A program made the translations under genes and the position numbers. Under the pieces are notes generated by a model. That model saw nothing but the letters and a program-made list of their open reading frames with translations. It made no database searches and was not told where the DNA came from. Below are positions 57,780 through 64,000 of a stretch of DNA of 64,000 bases, one piece after another (position 1 is the stretch's first letter; every line of letters starts with the position of its first letter). Source of the DNA: Streptomyces sp. NBC_00878 (lineage in GTDB: Bacteria; Actinomycetota; Actinomycetes; Streptomycetales; Streptomycetaceae); the NCBI RefSeq assembly GCF_026341515.1, contig NZ_JAPEOK010000001.1, forward strand, positions 682,001 through 746,000. Reading direction: 5' to 3'.

Positions 57780-58826
57780 TCAGCCCACGAACGCCGCGAG
57801 AGGGACGCCGGGCGGCATGTTGTAGGGCGTGACCACCTGGATCGCCGAGGGCAGGAAGGGACCCTCGTCGGGAAGGGCCTTGTGGGCGCGCATGATGGTC
57901 TGGCAGACGCGGCGCATGTCCTGGCGCAGGTCGTGATGGAGTACGGCGGAGAGGCGGCGTTCGCGCAGGAACCGGGTGTTGTCGTGGTCCAGGTCGTGGG
58001 CGACGAACACCGCGCACTCCCGCCCGAGGGTGTCGAACGCGTCGAGGGTAGCGGCGTTGCCGCCACCGGCCGAGTAGACGGCGATGACGTCCTCGTCCCG
58101 CTTGAGGGCCTCCAGGACGAGGTCCCGCTGCGTGGCGTCCAGCCCGTCGCTGTCGGTGACCTCCACCAGGGAGCGCCCGGGCTGCGCGGATCGCATCGCG
58201 CTGCGGAAGCCCATCTCCCGCTCCTCCTCACCGCGGAAGGAGCCACGGCTGATCGTGGCGAGCACGTTGCCGGGCCGGTCGCCGAGCCACTGCCCGATGA
58301 GGTAGGCGGCGGTGGCGCCCGCCGCCCGGTTGTCAATACCCACGTACGCCATGCGCGCACTGCTGGGCAGGTCGCTCACCAGCGTGACGACGGGGATGCC
58401 CGCCGCGACCAGCCGGCCGACGGCGGCGCCGATCTCCGGCAGGTCGGGGGCCTTGAGGATCACCCCCTGCGAGCCGCGCTTGGCGATCTTGTCCATGGTC
58501 GCGATGAGATCCGAGGCGGGGCAGGTCTCCCGGAAGTGAAAGCGCGATCGCACCACAGCGGGGTGCAGGGACGGCAGTTCGGCTTCCAGGGCGTCCCGTA
58601 CCGCGGTGGAGAATCGTTCCGGCGTCTGCATCACGATGTCGATCATGAACGTGCGCCCGCCGATGCGCACCTGGGTCCGCTGACGGTCCAAGTCCTTGAT
58701 CGCCTGGTGCACCTCCATGACGGTGCTCTCCCGTACGCCGCCCCGGTCGTTGAGGACGCGGTCGACCGTGGCCTCGCTCAGGCCGGCCTGACGGGCGATC
58801 TCCCTGATGGGATATGGATGTCGCAT
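57780..58826 (-). CDS. LacI-family regulator of the catabolic cluster
   Basis: 348 residues. Helix-turn-helix: YPIREIARQAGLSEATVDRVLNDRGGVRESTVMEV; the effector domain has GVILKAPDLPEIGAAVGRLV and VIAVYSAGGGNAATLDAFDT, resembling RbsB/inositol-type periplasmic folds. ATG 58826. Divergent from the PhyH-SDR-Gfo-Gfo operon, so probably its repressor. Between them TTTTGATGGG and TTGAATGACGGG are short direct-repeat candidates for the operator. Confidence 0.86.
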   Translation of the reverse strand: MRHPYPIREIARQAGLSEATVDRVLNDRGGVRESTVMEVHQAIKDLDRQRTQVRIGGRTFMIDIVMQTPERFSTAVRDALEAELPSLHPAVVRSRFHFRETCPASDLIATMDKIAKRGSQGVILKAPDLPEIGAAVGRLVAAGIPVVTLVSDLPSSARMAYVGIDNRAAGATAAYLIGQWLGDRPGNVLATISRGSFRGEEEREMGFRSAMRSAQPGRSLVEVTDSDGLDATQRDLVLEALKRDEDVIAVYSAGGGNAATLDAFDTLGRECAVFVAHDLDHDNTRFLRERRLSAVLHHDLRQDMRRVCQTIMRAHKALPDEGPFLPSAIQVVTPYNMPPGVPLAAFVG

Positions 58827-58918
58827 GGCGGTCCTCGAAAGCAGGATGACGGACTTTTGATGGGTCTCTGCGGATTGAATGACGGGCTCTCGTTCACAAG
58901 ACTGGCAGAAAAGCACGC

Positions 58919-60115
58919 ATGGCGAAAGGACCGGGAATGCCCCCCACGGAGGCGGGATCTCCGACGTGGCTCAGCGAGGACGACTGCGATCTTGACGAGT
59001 TCCGCTCGTTGGTCGAGCAGCGTACCGAGCAGCACGCGTACCCCTCGGCCGAGCGGACCGAGCAGAACGTCCTGGTGTACGCCAGTGACCGGATCCGCGA
59101 GCTCGCGGTCACCCCGCAGGGGCGCCGGGACGTGCAGGCCGAGCTGGTGCGGGCCCTGCTGGACGGGCCTGGTGTGGTGGTCCTCAAGGGCGCGTTCACG
59201 GACCCCGCCGTCGTGGACGCGGCCTCCGGCGCCTTCAACGCGCTGATCGAGGAGGAACGTTCCACCAGCACGGCTCGCGGTGACCACTTCGCCAAGCCCG
59301 GCGCCAACGACCGGGTGTGGAACGCCCTGGACAAGGTGGCCGTGCGCGCGCCGGAGGTGTTCGCGGACTACTACGCGAACGACATGCTGGCGCTGATCTC
59401 CGAGGCCTGGCTCGGCCCCGGCTACCAGGTGACCTCGCAGATCAACGTGGTCAACCCGGGTGGCGCCGCGCAGCGTGTGCACCGCGACTACCACCTGGGC
59501 TTCCTGTCCCAGGAGCGGGCCGCCGCGTATCCGGCGCACGTCCACCGCCTCTCGCCCGTCCTGACTCTGCAGGGCGCGGTGGCGCACGGCGACATGCCCG
59601 TGGAGTCGGGGCCGACGCTGTTCCTCCCGCACTCGCAGAAGTACGTGCCGGGTTATCTGGCCTGGCGGCGCCCGGAGTTCATCGCGTACTTCGAGGAGCG
59701 GCACGTCCAGCTTCCGCTGGAGAAGGGGGACGCGGTGTTCTTCAACCCCGCGCTCTTCCACGGTGCGGGCCACAACCGTTCGGCGGACATCAAGCGCATG
59801 GCGAACCTGCTGCAGGTCTCCTCCGCGTTCGGCCGCGCCATGGAGTCCGTGGACCGGGAGGCCATGGCCAACGCCCTGTTCCCGGTGCTGCTGCGCCGCA
59901 AGGAGGAGGGCGCCTCGGAGAGCTGGCTGCGCCGCGTGGTCGCCGCCACGGCCGAGGGCTACCCCTTCCCCACCAACCTGGACCTCGACCCGCCGGTCGA
60001 CGGTCTCGCGCCGCCCTCCCAGGCGGACACCCTCTGGCAGGCCGTTACTGAGGGCTGGGCCCCGGACCGGCTCCGTCATGAACTACAGGCGAGCGCGAAG
60101 CGCCGCCGGAGCTGA
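58919..60115 (+). CDS. Phytanoyl-CoA dioxygenase (PhyH) family Fe(II)/2-oxoglutarate oxygenase
   Basis: 398 residues. Iron triad: His188 and Asp190 in RVHRDYHLG, and distal His281 or His285 in FHGAGHNRS, with Arg287 as the 2-oxoglutarate anchor. VTSQINVVNPGGAAQ, GALVxHGDMPVESGPTLFLP-like DMPVESGPTLFLPHSQKY and LEKGDAVFFNPALF complete the fold. First gene of a sugar/polyol-type catabolic operon, so it may hydroxylate or demethylate the nutrient. ATG 58919 or 58937. Confidence 0.85.
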   Translation: MAKGPGMPPTEAGSPTWLSEDDCDLDEFRSLVEQRTEQHAYPSAERTEQNVLVYASDRIRELAVTPQGRRDVQAELVRALLDGPGVVVLKGAFTDPAVVDAASGAFNALIEEERSTSTARGDHFAKPGANDRVWNALDKVAVRAPEVFADYYANDMLALISEAWLGPGYQVTSQINVVNPGGAAQRVHRDYHLGFLSQERAAAYPAHVHRLSPVLTLQGAVAHGDMPVESGPTLFLPHSQKYVPGYLAWRRPEFIAYFEERHVQLPLEKGDAVFFNPALFHGAGHNRSADIKRMANLLQVSSAFGRAMESVDREAMANALFPVLLRRKEEGASESWLRRVVAATAEGYPFPTNLDLDPPVDGLAPPSQADTLWQAVTEGWAPDRLRHELQASAKRRRS

Positions 60116-60132
60116 AGGAGAACAACGCACTC

Positions 60133-60894
60133 ATGGGACTGCTTGAGGACAAAGTCGTCCTCGTCAACGGCGGCAGCCAAGGCGTCGGCGCGGGCATCGT
60201 CCAGGCCGCCGTACGCGAAGGCGCGACCGTCGTCTTCACGGGGCGGCGGGCCGAGATCGGCGAGAAACTCGCCGCGGACACCGGCGCCCACTTCGTACGC
60301 GCCGATCTGTCGGACGCCGCAGAGGCACGCGACAGCGTCCTGCGGACCGTGGAGACGCACGGGCGCGTCGACTGCCTGGTCAACGCGGCGGGGCTGACGT
60401 CACGTGGTTCGCTCCTGGACACCACGCCGGAGCTGTTCGACGCGCACATCGCGATCAACCTGCGGGCGCCCTTCTTCGCCATGCAGGCCGCGGTCGCCGA
60501 CATGACGGGCCGCAAGACGCCGGGCACCATCGTGAACGTCATCTCGAACTGCGCGCACGGCGGCCCGCCGTATCTGGCGCCGTACTCCACGGCGAAGGCC
60601 GGCCTCGCCGGGCTGACCCGCAACGCGGCCCACGCACACCGCTGGGACCGGGTCCGTATCAACGGTCTCAACATCGGCTGGACCGACACCGAGGGCGAGG
60701 ACGCCACCCAGCGTGCCTTCCACGGCGCGGGCGACGACTGGCGGGAGAAGGCCGCCGCGTCCCAGCCGATGGGCAAACTCGGGCAGGTCGACGAGATCGC
60801 CGATTTCGTCGTCTTCCTGCTCTCCGACCGCAGCGGTGTGGTGACCGGCTCGGTCATCGACTGGGACCAGATCGTCTTCGGCGGGCTCGACTGA
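60133..60894 (+). CDS. Short-chain dehydrogenase/reductase
   Basis: 253 residues. Cofactor loop NGGSQGVGAG (12-21) with Arg38-Arg39 in FTGRRAE suggesting NADP. NAAG at 90 region (CLVNAAGLTS), catalytic Tyr151-x3-Lys155 in PYSTAKAG, and Ser in VISNCAHG (Asn-Cys replace the usual SS). ATG 60133 follows GAAGGAGAAC. 17 bases after the PhyH gene. Confidence 0.88.
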   Translation: MGLLEDKVVLVNGGSQGVGAGIVQAAVREGATVVFTGRRAEIGEKLAADTGAHFVRADLSDAAEARDSVLRTVETHGRVDCLVNAAGLTSRGSLLDTTPELFDAHIAINLRAPFFAMQAAVADMTGRKTPGTIVNVISNCAHGGPPYLAPYSTAKAGLAGLTRNAAHAHRWDRVRINGLNIGWTDTEGEDATQRAFHGAGDDWREKAAASQPMGKLGQVDEIADFVVFLLSDRSGVVTGSVIDWDQIVFGGLD

Positions 60895-60926
60895 ACCGCC
60901 CCCTGGGCTGAAGGAGCAAGATTCTC

Positions 60927-61931
60927 ATGCGTATTGGCATCATGGGGCTGGGCCGGATCGGCGCGTTCCACGCGGAAACCCTGTCCGGACTCGAAGCGGT
61001 GGACTCGTTGGTGGTCACCGATCCGGTGGCCGCGGCCGCCTCCTCCGCCGCGGAGCGGTTCGGAGCCACGGCGGTGGACTCCCCCGACGCGGTGCTGGCC
61101 GCCGGCGTGGACGGAGTGGTGATCGCCGCCGCGACCAACGCGCACCCCGAGCTCATCCTCGCCGCCGTCAAGGCGGGCATCCCGGTCTTCTGCGAGAAGC
61201 CCGTCGCCCTCGGCATCGAGGAGAGTCTCGAGGTGCTGCGCGCGGTGGAAGGCGGCGGGGTCGAGGTGCACATCGGCTACAACCGGCGCTTCGACGCCGG
61301 CTGTGTCGCCGCCCGCGCGGCCGTGGTGAGCGGCGAACTCGGACTGCTGCACACCGTGCGGTCCACCACCCTGGACCCCGCGCCGCCGCCGCCCGCGTAC
61401 GTGGCCGTCTCCGGCGGTATCTTCCGCGACTGCAGCGTGCACGACTTCGACATCGTGCGCTGGGTCACCGGCCGCGAGGTCGTCGAGGTGTACGCGACCG
61501 GCGGCAACCGGGGCGCGGACTACATCGCGGCGGCGGGCGACGTCGACACCGCCTCCTCGCTGCTCACCTTCGACGACGGCACGATCGGCGTCATCTCCAA
61601 CTCCCGGCACAACGCCCGCGGTTACGACGTCCGTCTGGAGGTGCACGGCATGAAGGACAGCATCGCCGTGGGCCTGGAGGACAAGCTGCCGCTGCGGTCC
61701 GTCGAGCCGGGAGTCACCTTCCCCGCCGGCACGCCGCACTCCTTCTTCATGGACCGCTTCGCCGGCGCCTACCGCGCCGAGCTCACCGCGTTCACCGAGG
61801 TCGTGGCGGGCTCACGCCCCTCCCCCTGCACCGTGGCCGACGCTCTCGAAGCGAGCTGGATCGCCGAGGCCTGCACGCTGTCGCTGCACGAGCGCCGGCC
61901 CGTACGACTGGAAGAGGTGCGTAAGGCATGA
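60927..61931 (+). CDS. Gfo/Idh/MocA oxidoreductase (inositol 2-dehydrogenase-like)
   Basis: 334 residues. Rossmann motif IGIMGLGRIGAFHAETL; the EKPV motif ICFxEKPVALGIEESL-type (PVFCEKPVALGIEES) with catalytic Lys; VHIGYNRRFDAG, then CSVHDFDIVRWVTG. The set is that of IolG-like myo-inositol or related polyol dehydrogenases. ATG 60927 after GAAGGAGCAAG. Its stop overlaps the next gene (ATGA). Confidence 0.88.
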   Translation: MRIGIMGLGRIGAFHAETLSGLEAVDSLVVTDPVAAAASSAAERFGATAVDSPDAVLAAGVDGVVIAAATNAHPELILAAVKAGIPVFCEKPVALGIEESLEVLRAVEGGGVEVHIGYNRRFDAGCVAARAAVVSGELGLLHTVRSTTLDPAPPPPAYVAVSGGIFRDCSVHDFDIVRWVTGREVVEVYATGGNRGADYIAAAGDVDTASSLLTFDDGTIGVISNSRHNARGYDVRLEVHGMKDSIAVGLEDKLPLRSVEPGVTFPAGTPHSFFMDRFAGAYRAELTAFTEVVAGSRPSPCTVADALEASWIAEACTLSLHERRPVRLEEVRKA

Positions 61932-62947
61932 CGGACGAGCCGCTGCGAATCGGCGTTCTGGGCGCGGCCCGGATAGCCGAGCTCGCGATCGTCGGCCCGG
62001 CCCGCGTGACCGGCCACCGCCTTGTGGCGGTGGCCGCCCGCGACCGGTCCCGCGCCGAGACCTTCGCCGCCGAGCACGATGTCGAACGGGTCCTGGACTC
62101 GTACGCCGACGTGCTCGCCGACCCCGACGTCGAGGTCGTCTACAACCCGCTCGCCAACAGCCTGCACGGGCCCTGGAACCTCGCCGCGCTCGCCGCGGGC
62201 AAGCACGTACTGACGGAGAAGCCCTCCGCGAGCATCGCGGAGGAGGCCGTGGAGGTCCGGGACGCCGTCGCGAAGGCGGGCACCGTCTTCATGGAGGGCT
62301 TCCACTACCTGTTCCACCCGGTCACCCGGCGCCTGCACGAGCTGCTGGACAGCGGGGAACTGGGCGAACTCCGGCACGTGGAAACCACGATGCTCATGCC
62401 GGCGCCGCCGGACACCGACCTGCGCTGGTCGTTTCCGCTGGCGGGCGGCGCTCTGATGGACCTGGGCTGCTACAGCCTGCACGCCCAGCGGGTGCTCGCG
62501 CCCTGGGCGGGCGGCGCACCGCGGCTCGTCGCCGCGCGCGGCGGCGAACGGCCGGGCGCGCCCGGAGTCGACGAATGGCTGGACGCCGAGCTGGAATTCC
62601 CGAACGGTGCCACCGGCACGGCCCGCTGCCACATGGCGTACCACGAGTGGGAGATGAGCTACCGGATCGTGGGTTCACTCGGTGAGGCCACGGCGACGAA
62701 CTTCGTCCAACCGCACCTCGACGACCGGGTCCTGGTCCGCACAGCCTCGGGCGAGCGCACCGAGATGCTCGGCCGCCGGTCCTCGTACACCTACCAGCTC
62801 GAAGCCTTCGCGGCCCATCTGCGGCGGGGGGCGCCGCTGCGCCTGGACGCCGATGACTCGGTCGCCACCATGCGGCTCATCGACGACTGCTACCAGCAGG
62901 CCGGGTTCCCGCCCCGGCCTCGAACGGTCCTTCCGACCTCGGGCTGA
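61928..62947 (+). CDS. Gfo/Idh/MocA oxidoreductase, second copy
   Basis: 339 residues. IGVLGAARIAELAIVGPARV (the G-A-A variant seen in glucose-6-P-type or trans-dihydrodiol-like members), HVLTEKPSASIAEEAVEVRD, EGFHYLFHPVTRRLHELLDS and LMDLGCYSLHAQRVLAPWAG. It belongs to a different branch from the preceding copy, so the two act on different steps. ATGA-coupled to it. A strong terminator follows. Confidence 0.86.
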   Translation: MTDEPLRIGVLGAARIAELAIVGPARVTGHRLVAVAARDRSRAETFAAEHDVERVLDSYADVLADPDVEVVYNPLANSLHGPWNLAALAAGKHVLTEKPSASIAEEAVEVRDAVAKAGTVFMEGFHYLFHPVTRRLHELLDSGELGELRHVETTMLMPAPPDTDLRWSFPLAGGALMDLGCYSLHAQRVLAPWAGGAPRLVAARGGERPGAPGVDEWLDAELEFPNGATGTARCHMAYHEWEMSYRIVGSLGEATATNFVQPHLDDRVLVRTASGERTEMLGRRSSYTYQLEAFAAHLRRGAPLRLDADDSVATMRLIDDCYQQAGFPPRPRTVLPTSG

Positions 62948-62959
62948 GAGGAACAACGA

Positions 62960-63000
62960 ACGGGAGAGGGCGGTGCCTGAACGGCACCGCCCTCTCCCGT
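62960..63000. terminator. Perfect hairpin between convergent genes
   Basis: ACGGGAGAGGGCGGTGCC (62960-62977), loop TGAAC, then the exact complement (62983-63000), 18 bp. The loop and stem suit a bidirectional terminator. Downstream GCGGTCTGCCTCC direct repeats (63019-63049) precede the stop of the opposite gene. Confidence 0.85.
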
Positions 63001-63053
63001 TGTGCGATCCATATCTTCGCGGTCTGCCTCCGCGGTCTGCCTCCGCGGTTTGC

Positions 63054-64000
63054 TTACCGGTAGAAGTCGGGCCGCTCGATCAGGTCGACCTCGACGCGCC
63101 GTCCCTCCCGCTGGGCCCGCACGCCCGCCTCGCACACCGCGGCTGCCGCGTAGCCGTCCCAGACGCTGGGCCCGGTGACCTCGCCGCGCCGGGTGGCGTC
63201 CACCCAGGCACGTACCTGGCGGTCGTACGCGTCCTCGAACCGCTCGATGTAGTCCGGCGTGACGCGGCCACCCCACCGGCCGTCGGCGCTGAGCCGTGGT
63301 CCGTGCTCGTCACCGATGCCTACGACACCCCGCTCGCAGACGGCTTCGGCCCACACCTGATATCCGTAGCCGCAGTGGCCGAAGATCTCGACGTCGACGA
63401 GAGCCCCCGACTCGGTCTCGAACAGGACGAGTTGAGGGTCGCTCATGCCTTCTGGCGCCAGTGAGGACGGAGCCGGCTTGAGGACCGTGACCGCGGTGAT
63501 CTCCTGATCGAGGAGCCAGCGGGTCACGTCCATCTCGTGCACCACCGAGTCGTTGATGAGCATCTCGGTGGTGAACCCCGACGGCATGGAGGGGTTGCGG
63601 TGCCGCTGATGCACCATCAGCGCCCTGCCCAACTCCCCGCCGTCGAGCAGCCGCTTGAGCTTCACGTACTCGGCGTCGTACCTGCGCATGAAGCCCACCT
63701 GCACCCGGCGGTGCCCGAGCCGCTGTTCCGCCTCCAGGATCCGTAGTGCGGAGTCCGCGTCAGGGGTGAGCGGTTTCTCGCACAGGATCGGCAGGTCACG
63801 GCCGAGGGCTTCGAGCAGGGCCGCCTCGTGGGCAGGTCCGGGAGAGGCGATCAGCACGGCGTCCACGTCCTCCGCGGCCAGCGCGACCGCGGCTTCGGTG
63901 TACGCCGTGCAACCGTCCAGCGTGTCGGCGAGGGCCTTGGACCGCTCCGCGTCGATGTCCACGACGGCGGTCACCCGCGCTCCGCTGATGACGTGCTGGA
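63054..64000 (-). CDS. Gfo/Idh/MocA oxidoreductase, third copy (5' end outside window)
   Basis: At least 315 residues; the extreme N-terminus is beyond 64000. The frame is open to the edge ([20 protein letters not shown]). [20 protein letters not shown] carries the catalytic Lys, [20 protein letters not shown] follows, and [19 protein letters not shown] is the substrate-side motif. Its convergent position suggests a second catabolic operon reading in from the right. Stop TAA at 63054. Confidence 0.88.
   Translation of the reverse strand, partial: QHVISGARVTAVVDIDAERSKALADTLDGCTAYTEAAVALAAEDVDAVLIASPGPAHEAALLEALGRDLPILCEKPLTPDADSALRILEAEQRLGHRRVQVGFMRRYDAEYVKLKRLLDGGELGRALMVHQRHRNPSMPSGFTTEMLINDSVVHEMDVTRWLLDQEITAVTVLKPAPSSLAPEGMSDPQLVLFETESGALVDVEIFGHCGYGYQVWAEAVCERGVVGIGDEHGPRLSADGRWGGRVTPDYIERFEDAYDRQVRAWVDATRRGEVTGPSVWDGYAAAAVCEAGVRAQREGRRVEVDLIERPDFYR

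Noticed and set aside
1..64000. tRNA, rRNA or known riboswitch genes
   Set aside because: No cloverleaf with a conserved GGTTCGA-type arm in a suitable intergenic gap, and no aptamer consensus was recognised.

Overview
The window is Streptomyces-type chromosomal DNA. It is very GC-rich with strong third-position G/C bias, many GTG starts, GTGA/ATGA translational couplings, a complete egtABCD ergothioneine operon, two sigmaR-type promoters and three copies of a Streptomyces-like intergenic repeat (core reading GCGCGACCAGCCA). No rRNA, tRNA, CRISPR array, prophage or large biosynthetic cluster was seen. Nothing could be searched, so family names rest on motifs read in the sequence.

Layout. 1-4.6 kb: end of a rhamnose gene, rhaB and the lutABC lactate-oxidation operon. 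4.6-5.8 kb: a wrecked glycine-betaine-type ABC transporter, with an ATPase truncated and fused tail-to-tail to an inverted permease that carries an in-frame MITE. 5.9-12.6 kb: an LPMO, a squalene/phytoene-synthase-like protein, a Tat-exported flavoprotein, DUF2255, a nitrobindin-like protein and a DUF1996 protein. 12.9-21.3 kb: a FadR-type regulator with twin operators, divergent from a tightly coupled operon (amino-acid ABC transporter, M20 amidohydrolase, Cys/Met-type PLP lyase, AceE-like E1). I read this as a private uptake-and-catabolism route for an N-acylated (possibly sulfur) amino acid. 21.4-27 kb: a scrap zone with a pirin 3' remnant, a frameshifted DUF5655 gene, an IS1380-family IS, a methyltransferase, and two IS5-family transposase genes fused tail-to-tail, one split by a second MITE.

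28-39 kb: two coupled MarR genes, a TPR protein behind a sigmaR promoter, an ArsR/MFS operon with a perfect 30-bp palindrome, PepSY and His/Met-rich membrane proteins, an ECF sigma factor, peptide deformylase, a disulfide-oxidoreductase-like flavoprotein divergent from a sigmaR-promoter thioredoxin, an IS relic and an MFS exporter. 39.5-43.3 kb: a LacI - pobA - aromatic aldehyde dehydrogenase operon (4-hydroxybenzaldehyde to protocatechuate). 43.3-49.2 kb: TetR/FMN reductase with twin operators, a HAD phosphatase, two mutually exclusive hairpins before an amidase, and a small protein followed by flotillin.

49.3-55.9 kb: a PemK/MazF-like toxin overlapping tail-to-tail with a bacterial-type PARG, then egtABCD and a dodecin. 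55.9-64 kb: a PNKP-like HAD protein with a 24-bp minisatellite at its 5' side, TauE/SafE, and a LacI-controlled catabolic cluster (PhyH dioxygenase, SDR, two coupled Gfo/Idh/MocA oxidoreductases, and a third Gfo gene running off the window).
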